A DNA stretch of 64,000 nucleotides from Scytonema hofmannii PCC 7110. Its GTDB lineage: Bacteria; Cyanobacteriota; Cyanobacteriia; Cyanobacteriales; Nostocaceae. A program made the translations under genes and the position numbers. Each line of letters opens with the position of its first letter. Position 1 is the stretch's first letter. Below are positions 1 through 7,467 of the stretch, piece after piece. The notes under the pieces are model-generated. The model was not told the origin of the DNA, did not search any database, and saw only the letters and a program-made list of their open reading frames with translations. Where the stretch lies: positions 10,064,341-10,128,340 of the forward strand of contig NZ_KQ976354.1 in assembly GCF_000346485.2 (NCBI RefSeq), read 5' to 3'.

Positions 1-127
1 CATCTTATCTCCAATCTAAAATCCAGGCATCCAAAATCCAAAATGGTATAAAATTGCTTAACCAGTTGCATTCTACAGTAGTGACCGATAAGTGTATTAC
101 CAATGAGATATCCCAGGGGCAACGTTC

Positions 128-1201
128 ATGACAAACATCATCAAGGTAAGTATCTTAACAGACTTAGGTTTCCCTAGTCTTCCCGTAAATGCTTGTAGAA
201 TCCAGCAAAAGCAAAGGTCAAAATCCAGATGGGGGATAGAAATACTCCTGTGTCTTTCTGCACCTCTACTCCTTGGTTTTTCTTCGACAGTATCATTTGC
301 AGCACCAACACAAACAATTGCTCAAGCATCACCAAGAGTGGGAGTGAACCGTCCCAATCTCAAAGTTGGTAGCCAAGGAGACCCTGTCTCAGAACTGCAA
401 GCCGCTTTAAAACTTTTGGGTTTTTACACTGGTACAGTAGATGGAGTTTATAGTGAAAGGACTGCGATCGCTGTTTCTCGATTCCAGGAAGCTGCAGGCT
501 TAAGTCCAAATGGTGTTGTTGATACCAACACTTGGCAAAGACTTTTTCCAAGTGAAGCGATCGCATCCTCCCCTGCAACTTCAAGTTCCGAAAGCTTCCC
601 AATTCCATCCCAAGCTTCAAGAGATAATAACAGCACAGTTGTTATTCCCAGTACCGAGCCAAGAACAATACCCATCACGAATCGCAGTGATAATTTAAAC
701 CCCGAACCAAGACCAACAACCACCAATAGAGCTAGTAATTTAAAACCTGAACCAAAACCAACAACACGAGTAGCAACGAGTAGTTCCGACAAACCCGCAG
801 CCAGAAAAACACCATCGACTCGTTCTAACCCATCCACCACTTCTCGACAAGCAACTCGAAGCCAACAATCCACCCGTACTGGATCGTCTGCTCGACAAAC
901 AACTCGAACTCAACAAACCACTAGTTCTGGATCATCTAGAAAAACTCAGCAAACGGCTTCTCTTCAGTATACCTCAGAAGGGCTGCCAATTTTACGGCCG
1001 GGGATGCGCGGTTCTGAAGTCACTCGGTTACAACGACGACTGCAAAGACTTGGCTACCTAGAAGAAGGTTCTATTGATGGCGACTTTGGTCCCGCAACAG
1101 AGGCAGCTGTTGTATCTTTACAAAAACGCTATGGTTTAGAAGCTGATGGTATTGTTGGAGGAGGAACTTGGGACATTCTCAATCGACGACGGAGACAATA
1201 A
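128..1201 (+). CDS. Secreted protein with two peptidoglycan-binding (PG_binding_1) domains
   Basis: This 357-residue protein probably binds cell-wall glycan in the periplasm. A hydrophobic stretch near residues 38-58, ending FAAPTQ, looks like a signal peptide or anchor behind a long basic N-region. A first PG_binding_1 domain follows at about 78-140 (V-S-E-L-Q-A-A-L-K-L-L-G-F-Y motif). Next comes a Ser/Thr/Arg/Gln-rich low-complexity linker at about 150-275, then a second domain at about 290-353 (R-L-Q-R-R-L-Q-R-L-G-Y). No catalytic domain is visible, so it is a binding or scaffold protein rather than a recognised hydrolase. The true start could be internal, nearer the hydrophobic segment. 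A heptamer repeat array lies just downstream. Confidence 0.85.
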   Translation: MTNIIKVSILTDLGFPSLPVNACRIQQKQRSKSRWGIEILLCLSAPLLLGFSSTVSFAAPTQTIAQASPRVGVNRPNLKVGSQGDPVSELQAALKLLGFYTGTVDGVYSERTAIAVSRFQEAAGLSPNGVVDTNTWQRLFPSEAIASSPATSSSESFPIPSQASRDNNSTVVIPSTEPRTIPITNRSDNLNPEPRPTTTNRASNLKPEPKPTTRVATSSSDKPAARKTPSTRSNPSTTSRQATRSQQSTRTGSSARQTTRTQQTTSSGSSRKTQQTASLQYTSEGLPILRPGMRGSEVTRLQRRLQRLGYLEEGSIDGDFGPATEAAVVSLQKRYGLEADGIVGGGTWDILNRRRRQ

Positions 1202-1230
1202 GAGCATTAGGCATTGGGCATTGACTTCTT

Positions 1231-1272
1231 CCCTACTCCCTACTCCCTACTCCCTACTCCCTACTCCCTACT
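1231..1272. repeat. STRR heptamer array, six copies of CCCTACT
   Basis: Six perfect tandem copies of CCCTACT fill the space between the peptidoglycan-binding gene and the next ORF. They end 10 bases before its ATG, so no ordinary ribosome binding site fits there. Heptanucleotide STRRs are typical of heterocystous cyanobacteria. Confidence 0.9.
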
Positions 1273-1282
1273 TTAAGTGCCT

Positions 1283-2437
1283 ATGGAGCCTGCTTACACC
1301 CAAGACTATCGACATTTTGAACAGCACGTCGCCAAACTTCTCCATAAAGCAGGTTGGGTAGTGGAAACTGCCAAAAAAAACCAACCTGTTTATGATTTAG
1401 TTGTCAAGAAAAGAAATTTAGTTGTTGCTGTACAAGTAAAATGGTTGAGAAATAACGTAGCAGCACCACAGTTATTAAAATTTTCGGAATTCCTTGACTC
1501 TAACGAAGGCAAAAAGTTTAATTTTGGTTTGTTTATAACCACAAAAGGTTATAGTGGACCTGCAATGGCATTAATTAGATCCTGGGGCAAGGATAGTAAA
1601 ATCCGTTGTGGAGTTGCACAGGAAACTAGAATTGTTGGAATTGATGGAATTGTACCAGAAAAGAAAGATAATGACGGCGAAGGCGATCTTAAACAGAATA
1701 AAGTTTACTTTGGGATCTTTACTTGTAAGGGTGGGGTTGGTAAGACAACTATAGCAGGACATTTGGCAGGAGCCTTTGCTCTACAAGGGTTTAATGTTGC
1801 ACTAGTTGATTTAGATCCAGAACAAAATTTGCAAAAATTAGTGGGGGATGGGGTTTTTGTTCCCAATCCTAGAGGCGTTGGTACAACAATTGAAGTCTTT
1901 GATGGCAGAGATTGGCATGAAGACGCTGCTCGTGATAGCAGAATAGTCATTTGTGATTGCTCTCCTGCATTGGAAAGGAATCCCAAGGAGTTAGTTGAAA
2001 AGTTTCACTATTGCATTATCCCAACAACTTTAAATCCACTTGGCTTAAATAAGCATGGGAAAGTTATTCGAGATACTGTTATAGAAATACGTCAAATCAA
2101 TAAAAAAAGTCATTTATTTGTACTAGTAAATAACTTTAGAAAACCAACATCCAAGCAACTTAATCTCTTAAAAGAGGTATATTTCAATACTTATAATGAA
2201 ATTAGTCAAACAGATGATAAGTTTCACTGTATAGATCCAGAAGATGCTTGTATCCGCGCTAGCGACCAACTCTACTACTGGGGAATACATATTCTGGAAA
2301 ATCCGGATAGTCCTTCAAGCCGATTAGCATTTGATTTAATCGGAGGAAAATCTTATCCGCGTGATGATTTTATTAACTTAGCAGATTACATTGAAAGAAA
2401 AGCTGGGATTGGATTTCTTCGGAATGATGCTAGATGA
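1283..2437 (+). CDS. PD-(D/E)XK nuclease-like domain fused to ParA/MinD-type ATPase
   Basis: The 384-residue protein has two parts. Residues about 8-115 resemble the Mrr-like restriction-endonuclease fold: an early Glu (E13), then Asp in Y-D-L-V-V (D38) and Q-x-K in V-Q-V-K-W (Q51, K53). Residues about 140-384 form a ParA/MinD P-loop ATPase with the deviant Walker A KGGVGKTT (149-156), a V-D-L-D-P strand (about 175-179) and an I-C-D-C-S-P Walker B-like segment. No parB-like gene is adjacent, which argues against a plain partition system. Role is unknown; membrane or DNA positioning of a nuclease, or defence, are inferences. A GTG at 1277 is possible, but ATG 1283 is preferred. No ribosome binding site is visible because a repeat array abuts the start. 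Confidence 0.75.
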   Translation: MEPAYTQDYRHFEQHVAKLLHKAGWVVETAKKNQPVYDLVVKKRNLVVAVQVKWLRNNVAAPQLLKFSEFLDSNEGKKFNFGLFITTKGYSGPAMALIRSWGKDSKIRCGVAQETRIVGIDGIVPEKKDNDGEGDLKQNKVYFGIFTCKGGVGKTTIAGHLAGAFALQGFNVALVDLDPEQNLQKLVGDGVFVPNPRGVGTTIEVFDGRDWHEDAARDSRIVICDCSPALERNPKELVEKFHYCIIPTTLNPLGLNKHGKVIRDTVIEIRQINKKSHLFVLVNNFRKPTSKQLNLLKEVYFNTYNEISQTDDKFHCIDPEDACIRASDQLYYWGIHILENPDSPSSRLAFDLIGGKSYPRDDFINLADYIERKAGIGFLRNDAR

Positions 2438-2586
2438 AATTTTTATACAAAATTTTAAGCAGTCGGTAGGGCGATGTCCACCAAATCCGACTTTTGTATG
2501 GCATAGCCCTATCTATGTATATCTCAAAAATCTCATCAAATTCCTATTTACGGATTCACTGTTAAACAGTAAACTTTACTCTACAG

Positions 2587-2850
2587 GTGTTCGAGTCAAT
2601 ATTTGACTGGAGTCTGTTAGGTCTCAATCTCAAATTGCAAGATACAGGCATTAGTATCAAGCTTGCATTTTTGCCATACGTCTTCGATTACTTCGGCCAA
2701 GGTGATGGTAGTATCACAACAACAACCTTTGGGGGTATGAGGCTGGAACTGGCGATCGTATGCCACATAATTGAAATGCTTGGGGAAACTATCAAAGCTG
2801 AAAGCTTAGGAGAGGTACAGGAAGCAACTTTTACTGTGACACTTCCTCGT
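2587..2850 (+). pseudogene. Remnant of histidine kinase ATPase (HATPase_c) domain
   Basis: The frame encodes a degraded kinase C-terminus. Q-D-T-G-I-S-I-K corresponds to the N/G1 box (DTGIGI), V-F-D-Y-F-G-Q-G-D to the F box, F-G-G-M-R-L-E-L-A-I-V to the G2 box (GLGLGLAIV), and the piece ends A-T-F-T-V-T-L-P. Key glycines are replaced (G-G-M-R-L-E-L) and the dimerisation/phosphoacceptor part is missing. The receiver gene starts 40 bases downstream in another frame, as expected of a former hybrid kinase. Confidence 0.7.
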
Positions 2851-2890
2851 TATGCTGACTCCAACTTTAATAAATCGGGAGGGGGCGTTT

Positions 2891-3289
2891 ATGCAAGACG
2901 TACTGGCTTTGCAAGGTATCCAAGTGCTTGTCGTGGATGATGACACAGACAATTTGGAGTTGATTACCTTTATTCTGGAACAATCTGGTGCTGTTGTGAC
3001 TTCTGTGTCTTCTGCAGAAGAAGCGTTGCAGTTTCTCTATCAAACCAAGCCCGATATCCTAATTGCTGATGTTGGAATGCCTCGAATGGATGGATATACT
3101 TTATTGCGTCAGGTGAGAGCATTGCCACCAGAACAAGGAGGACAAGTTCCAGCGATCGCACTGACTGCTTACGCAGGGGAGATCGATCGGCAGAAAGCAT
3201 TGGCGGCGGGATTTCAGTTGCATATTCCCAAACCAATTGAGCCAGAAACCTTAGTGGATGCGATCGCTCAAATCATCAGTGACCAGTGA
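2891..3289 (+). CDS. CheY-like response regulator receiver
   Basis: A stand-alone receiver domain of about 132 residues. The acidic pocket is V-V-D-D-D, the phosphoacceptor Asp is in I-A-D-V-G-M-P, the switch Thr is in A-L-T-A-Y, and the conserved Lys is in P-K-P. ATG 2891 is chosen over the upstream in-frame ATG 2852 because GGGAGGGGG lies just before it. It resembles the C-terminal receivers of cyanobacterial hybrid kinases and follows a kinase remnant, so it is probably a leftover module. The last codons and the stop lie inside a CAGTGAC repeat array. Whether it is still phosphorylated in trans cannot be told. Confidence 0.8.
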   Translation: MQDVLALQGIQVLVVDDDTDNLELITFILEQSGAVVTSVSSAEEALQFLYQTKPDILIADVGMPRMDGYTLLRQVRALPPEQGGQVPAIALTAYAGEIDRQKALAAGFQLHIPKPIEPETLVDAIAQIISDQ

Positions 3290-3419
3290 CCAGTGACCAG
3301 TGACCAGCGCTCGACGAGCGGTTATGTATACTGTAGAAGCTCCTAAGTTTATTAGTGGAAAAATAGAAATTAATTTATTTAAGTATGAAAATTTACTGGT
3401 CACTGGTCACTGGTTACTG
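3277..3419. repeat. Inverted pair of CAGTGAC heptamer arrays
   Basis: About four CAGTGAC units (3277-3307) overlap the stop codon of the receiver gene. A complementary GTCACTG array lies at 3395-3419. Transcribed, the two could pair as a stem of roughly 25 bp around an 87-base loop. Further CAGTGAC-type arrays occur near 4157-4190, 31757-31801 and 40459-40492. Confidence 0.8.
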
Positions 3420-3528
3420 TTAAAGTGCAATGTGGTTTGCGAGTGTGTCAAATGAGCGTTCGGTCGCTAAGATCGTATCTGACCGAATCGCTAAACGCTT
3501 GCTATATAAAAATGTCAGGAGAATAATA

Positions 3529-3960
3529 ATGACACAAGCAAAATATGGTGATACTGTAGTGGTTCACTACGAGGGCAAATTATCCGACGGTACAGTCTTT
3601 GATACCTCTACCAATAGTGACCCTTTGCAGTTCACAATCGGTGACGGGGAAATCATTCCCGGATTTGAAGAAGCGGTTGTTGGCATGAATGTAGGCGAAA
3701 CAAGAACTACAGAAATTCCTTCCGACCAAGCTTACGGTCCGCATCAACCAGAATTGGTAGTCAAGGTCGATCGCAATCAGTTACCTCCAGACTTCGATCT
3801 AGAAGTTGGTCAGCAGTTGCAAATTCAGCAAGCCCCCGGACAATTTATTCCTGCTACTGTCACCGATCTTTCAAACGACAACGTGACATTAGACGCCAAT
3901 CATCCATTAGCTGGAAAAGACTTAGTCTTTGATATTCAGCTTGTAGGCATTGCTGCATAA
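3529..3960 (+). CDS. FKBP-type peptidyl-prolyl cis-trans isomerase (SlyD-like)
   Basis: The protein isomerises prolyl bonds and likely acts as a cytosolic folding chaperone, since no signal peptide is seen. From ATG 3529 it is 143 residues, the SlyD size. The FKBP half has the G-D-T-V-V-V-H-Y-E-G start, F-D-T-S and I-I-P-G-F-E-E-A-V-V-G-M. The insert-in-flap segment is followed by L-D-A-N-H-P-L-A-G-K, a SlyD hallmark. The His/Cys-rich metal-binding tail of E. coli SlyD is absent. The start is fixed by AGGAG eight bases upstream; the open frame extends back to 3430 without a better site. A terminator-like palindrome follows the stop by 13 bases. Confidence 0.9.
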   Translation: MTQAKYGDTVVVHYEGKLSDGTVFDTSTNSDPLQFTIGDGEIIPGFEEAVVGMNVGETRTTEIPSDQAYGPHQPELVVKVDRNQLPPDFDLEVGQQLQIQQAPGQFIPATVTDLSNDNVTLDANHPLAGKDLVFDIQLVGIAA

Positions 3961-3973
3961 CAAGATTAAGTCT

Positions 3974-4006
3974 AGATCCCCAACTTCTCAAAGAAGTGGG
4001 GGATCT
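3974..4006. terminator. Palindrome of the AGATCCCC family, likely terminator
   Basis: AGATCCCC and its near complement flank an AACTTCTC/AAGAAGT core, forming a hairpin 13 bases after the FKBP stop. Near-identical palindromes lie at 22948, 49337 and 53562, so this is a dispersed repeat that probably also ends transcription. Confidence 0.6.
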
Positions 4007-4392
4007 TGCAGCTCTACTCCCTGCTTCCTATCTATGAGATGCACAAGCGCCAAAAGGTGCAATTGTTGCCTTGAAAAAAAGCAGATACACCCCGAATATA
4101 GATTCTGCTAAGGTCATGCTTATACTTCCCAAAAATGTCCTAAAACTAACATTTCAGTCAGTGACCAGTGACCAGTGACCAATGACAAACCTCACTGGTT
4201 AATTTATGACGACTTACTGAGATAGAGTATTGTTTTCATCTGTCTTCAGCTGCGATCGCTACAATTACCATTTCTGTCGCAAGCAGGGTTAATCTCTGGT
4301 GGTGGATTTATTAAATAGTGTAAAGAAGGCGATCCTAAATCACCTTGAAAACACCGAAAAGAACTCATTTAGTAGAGCAATTGGAGATTACT
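4007..4392. other. Intergenic stretch upstream of carotenoid protein
   Basis: No gene is seen. It holds a CAGTGACC heptamer cluster at about 4157-4190 and a HIP1 site near 4253. GGAGATTACT just before 4393 is the ribosome binding site for the following gene. Confidence 0.6.
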
Positions 4393-4851
4393 ATGACTTT
4401 CACCGCCGATGCAAAAACCAAGCAGCTTGTAGAGCAGTTTCGCAGCTTTGACGCAGATACTCAGCTAGCTCTCCTGTGGTTTGGCTACTTAGATATCAAA
4501 GATAAATTAACACCAGCAAACCAGACTTCTGCACAAGATACGGCGGCTGCTTTCTACGATACCATCTGTGCGCTGCCCAAAGAACAGCAACTTCAAGCAC
4601 AGCGAGATATCGTTACTGGTGCTAACAGCGATATCAGCCGTGCTTACAAAGCTTTAAGCTCTAGCGCTAAGTTAGATTTGTGGCTCAGATTGGGAAGAGC
4701 TATGGAAAAAGGTACTGTGATTCAAGTACCTTCCGATTATAAACTGCCCTCCAACACTCAAGATTTCACAAACAACATCCAAGGTTTGGATTTTGAACAG
4801 CGCATTGATTTTACTCGCAGCGCTGTATTTGAGTTTGGTGCTAAGCAGTAA
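4393..4851 (+). CDS. Helical carotenoid protein (OCP N-terminal domain homolog)
   Basis: The 152-residue all-helical protein matches the N-terminal half of the orange carotenoid protein, the domain that binds a ketocarotenoid. These stand-alone paralogs (HCPs) quench singlet oxygen and, in some clades, phycobilisome excitation. Recognisable segments are T-Q-L-A-L-L-W-F-G-Y-L-D near residue 25-36, the helix-rich core, and the family-typical end D-F-E-Q-R-I-D-F-T-R. The C-terminal NTF2-like sensor domain of full OCP is absent, and no separate copy or FRP gene is adjacent. ATG 4393 is chosen over TTG 4345 for its GGAG site and domain start. The HCP clade cannot be assigned here. Confidence 0.9.
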   Translation: MTFTADAKTKQLVEQFRSFDADTQLALLWFGYLDIKDKLTPANQTSAQDTAAAFYDTICALPKEQQLQAQRDIVTGANSDISRAYKALSSSAKLDLWLRLGRAMEKGTVIQVPSDYKLPSNTQDFTNNIQGLDFEQRIDFTRSAVFEFGAKQ

Positions 4852-4880
4852 TTAGACTAGCAGTATAACTACTAGTTATG

Positions 4881-4913
4881 AAAAATCCGGTTTTTTGGAA
4901 AAACCGGGTTTTT
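4881..4913. terminator. AACCGGGTTTTT palindrome, likely terminator of the carotenoid gene
   Basis: AAAAATCCGGTTTTTT and its complement AAAAACCGGGTTTTT form a hairpin with a U-tract 29 bases after the stop. A related palindrome is embedded in cobN at 11569. Confidence 0.65.
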
Positions 4914-4971
4914 CACGTTGATTTACTGACTTTGTAGAGCCTCCCATTCCGGGCGCAAAATACCAAAATGA

Positions 4972-5050
4972 AATTCCCACTTTCGTGAGGTACAGAATAA
5001 TGAATTAACCGCAGATGAACGCGGATGGACGCTGATAAATTTGTACTTCA
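4972..5050. repeat. Dispersed repeat (AACCGCAGATGAACGC type)
   Basis: About 80 bases, from AATTCCCACTTTCGTGAGG through AACCGCAGATGAACGC to TTTGTACTTCA, are closely matched at 62945-63025. A shorter match lies at 46761-46800. The rest of 4914-5233 holds no supported gene; a 31-codon ORF starts at 5191 but has no recognisable homology. Confidence 0.75.
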
Positions 5051-5233
5051 ACAGACTAAGAAACACTTTAACTGACTTAGGCGTTTTAAAATCTGCAGAA
5101 CATCGTATAATTCATTGTCAGGATTTCGGAGTTCAAAAACTTTAGAGGTAGCATACTGTAGAGTGTCCCCTACTTTTAGGATAAATCATTATGTTAGAAA
5201 CTGATACAATAATTCGTCCTATTTATTATCAAA

Positions 5234-5977
5234 TTATTGAGCGAACGTACAGAAATTACCAGCCAGACCGACATAGAAAACGCTGAGGATATTCTCCGGT
5301 GCAAAAAGTCTCCAAGGAATTCCTTGAGTCAATTGATAGGCAATCCAAAAAAGACTGGCGATCGCAAACACTTTCAACATCACTCCAATTGTTTCCTGAG
5401 TCCCGCTCACTCGTTCATTCAGCACAATGTAAGCTGCAAAAAAGACTGCCGTGCTCAATCCCACTAGAATTCCAAACCAGTCTACAAGTTCAATGCTTGC
5501 AAGTAAATTAGAAACAAGCATTATGCCAAGAATTGAGAGACTCAGCGCTACCAGAACAGGGCGAGAAGGCAAACGTCGAGAAGTTAGCGCAGTCCATAGA
5601 ACCACTAGAATAGGAGCAGTAAACAGTAATACAATTGCAACAGCTACGGGTAAGCGTTGAATCGCCAAGTAATCAGAACCGACTAAGCCAACTAGAATCA
5701 GTCCCAAGGCAAATTGTTGACGATTGATAGGTTGAGCGTGAGAGCGACCAAATAAGCTATCTAGAATGGCAAGTCCAAAGGTGGCGACTATTGCGCTTGC
5801 TCCCGCCAATTCAAACGGCTGCACGCCTGCAAGGAATAAGTGGTTAGCAACATTTGCTGCGATCGCCCAAGCAAAAACAGTCAAGAGCATTGCCAAAAGC
5901 CCGATGAGATGAGGCGAAGACGGGCTGATTCTAAAACGAGATTTCCAGAGTGTATAAGGCAGTTGTATTCCCATCAT
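5234..5977 (-). pseudogene. C-terminally truncated EamA/DMT-family exporter
   Basis: The 247-residue frame is a multi-helix drug/metabolite transporter with an early membrane segment at about residues 25-45 and successive hydrophobic helices through about residue 235. EamA proteins normally have ten helices and about 290-310 residues. This one stops at A-G-N-F-C-T-F-A-Q inside the second EamA repeat, so roughly the last two to three helices are lost. The substrate is unknown. Its ATG overlaps the stop of an upstream SnoaL-like fragment, a coupled arrangement. It may be expressed but is unlikely to work as a complete carrier. Confidence 0.7.
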
Positions 5978-6147
5978 TTCAGCCTCAAACCTTGAAAGAT
6001 ATCAATACGATCGCGATCGGCACTTGTGAAATCGGGATCGACATAAATATGCATCCGTCGAATCAATACCCCGTCAAATTCAAACACATTGCAGAAGAGC
6101 CCCTGAGATACAATGCCATCAGGCAAAGCCACACCGCTTCGCGTCAT
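5974..6147 (-). pseudogene. C-terminal fragment of a SnoaL/NTF2-like protein
   Basis: A short frame encodes G-V-L-I-R-R-M-H-I-Y-V-D-P-D-F-T-S-A-D, characteristic of the C-terminal strands of SnoaL-like/ketosteroid-isomerase-fold proteins. The first half of the fold is missing. Its TGA overlaps the ATG of the transporter remnant (ATGA-type overlap), suggesting a former operon. The 5' side runs into a HIP1-containing dispersed repeat (about 6124-6162), likely the breakpoint. Confidence 0.6.
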
Positions 6148-6176
6148 GTCCTAGCGATCGCAGGGGAACTTTTGCT

Positions 6177-6335
6177 GTGTTAACGAAAGCGGGCGCAGCA
6201 ATGCAAGAGAAAATGTGGGCTGTATACTCAGAGGGAATCGCAGAATATTTTGGCGTTCGACTGAGTGATGAAGAAGTCAAAGTCATGCAGCAAGCACTAA
6301 AAAAAATTCTTGGAGAAATCTCCACTCACGAGTAA
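6177..6335 (+). pseudogene. C-terminal fragment of a MarR-family regulator
   Basis: The frame reads L-T-K-A-G-A-A-M-Q, followed by a helical tail with E-G-I-A-E-Y-F, L-S-D-E-E-V-K-V-M and L-K-K-I-L. This matches the end of the wing and the dimerisation helices of MarR proteins. The DNA-binding helices are missing. It lies divergent to the SnoaL/transporter remnants and may once have regulated them. Confidence 0.6.
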
Positions 6336-6422
6336 CCTTTAAACCATGTCCCTATCAGGGACCAAAATAGGCGAGACCTGTCAAGGTGGATAAAAACTTC
6401 AAGAAATCAATAGCTCTCTTAC

Positions 6423-6493
6423 CTCTGCCTACTCTGTGCCTCTGCGGTTAAAGAAATTACTTTTAAAACCGCAGAGGCACAGAGAACACAGAG
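6423..6493. repeat. Inverted repeat, CTCTGTGCCTCTGCGGTT type
   Basis: CTCTGTGCCTCTGCGGTT and its complement AACCGCAGAGGCACAGAG surround a short A/T-rich loop, making a long hairpin between genes. Similar sequence recurs at 61264-61340 and inside the start of the URC4 gene near 33020-33058. Confidence 0.75.
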
Positions 6494-6621
6494 ACAAAAG
6501 ATGAGGAATTGCTTGTGCAATCTTGCCCAATACGACTCGGATAAGCAGAAATTAGAACCCCGGTAAATAAGTGCGATCGGTATTGCTGTTGTATCGTTAA
6601 ATTGTTTGGGAGAATTGGAAA

Positions 6622-7230
6622 ATGTCTAATATCGGTCTGATTTTACTAGCGGCGGGTGCGTCCACCCGTATGGGTACACCAAAGCAATTGCTACAATACC
6701 AACAACACAGCTTGCTTCGCCACATGGTTGAGGTGGCGCTTGCCTCAGTCTGCAACCCCGTTATCGTTGTCCTGGGAGCATATGCTGACCGTATTCGACC
6801 AGAAGTGGAGTTACCTAATGTACGAATTGTTGAAAACGATCGCTGGTCTGAAGGTATGAGTACTTCAATTCGGTCTGGGATAGAAGCCCTCAATGATGAT
6901 GTAGAAGCTGTTGTGTTGATGCTGTGCGATCAGCCATTCGTTTCTACCCAAATCATCAATCAACTGGTTCACGTCTTCCGGGCTACAGATGGACAAATTG
7001 TTGCTTCAGAGTATGGAGGAGTCCAAGGTGTACCAGCGTTATTCAAACGCACTTTGTTTGCAGAATTACTCACACTAAGCGGTGCTGCGGGTGCAAGACA
7101 GGTTATTAAACAAAATGCAGGGGAAGTTTTTAGTCTTTCTTTTCCAGAAGGTATATTCGATCTCGATACACGCAATGATTACGAGCGGTTTCAAAAGCTC
7201 ATCGCTGTTTCATTCCTTAAAAGGTGCTGA
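6622..7230 (+). CDS. MocA-like nucleotidyltransferase (NTP_transf_3)
   Basis: The 202-residue protein has the GT-A nucleotidyltransferase signature L-L-A-A-G-A-S-T-R-M-G-T-P-K-Q-L-L at residues 7-23, then V-L-M-L-C-D-Q-P-F as the metal-binding strand (about 97-105) and a V-P-A-L-F segment. It belongs with molybdenum cofactor cytidylyltransferase (MocA/CoxI-associated) rather than MobA, judging by the G-T-P-K-Q start and the V-P-A-L-F. It likely transfers CMP or a similar nucleotide to molybdopterin. No xanthine dehydrogenase-type gene is near, so the enzyme it serves lies elsewhere. Confidence 0.85.
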   Translation: MSNIGLILLAAGASTRMGTPKQLLQYQQHSLLRHMVEVALASVCNPVIVVLGAYADRIRPEVELPNVRIVENDRWSEGMSTSIRSGIEALNDDVEAVVLMLCDQPFVSTQIINQLVHVFRATDGQIVASEYGGVQGVPALFKRTLFAELLTLSGAAGARQVIKQNAGEVFSLSFPEGIFDLDTRNDYERFQKLIAVSFLKRC

Positions 7231-7351
7231 TTTCCAAGCGGTTTAATTTATCCGAAAGCCTAGAATCATTACATCAACACTTTTGCGATCGCCTCTTTTT
7301 TAACGCTCTTTCATCACTTTCGTCAAAGAAAATTTGAAACTCTGTTTTTAC

Positions 7352-7402
7352 GTTAGTCCGCGTAGGCGGACTTTGTTTGTAGAGCAGCGAATTCTATTCG
7401 CC
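7352..7402. repeat. GTTAGTCCGCGTAGGCGGAC repeat module
   Basis: The block from GTTAGTCCGC to CTATTCGCC is the same as the right-hand part of the 173-bp MITEs at 53.2 and 54.8 kb. A shorter copy lies near 49260. It circulates independently of the MITE ends. The rest of 7231-7467 has no gene. Confidence 0.7.
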
Positions 7403-7467
7403 TCAATTATTCTCCCTCCCATACTGTTTTGATAGAATGTGACAGGCATAGCAATGCGATTTATTTA

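Noticed and set aside
448-873. Antisense ORFs within the peptidoglycan-binding gene
   Set aside because: Repetitive Ser/Thr-rich coding DNA leaves the reverse frame open; composition is unlike a real protein.
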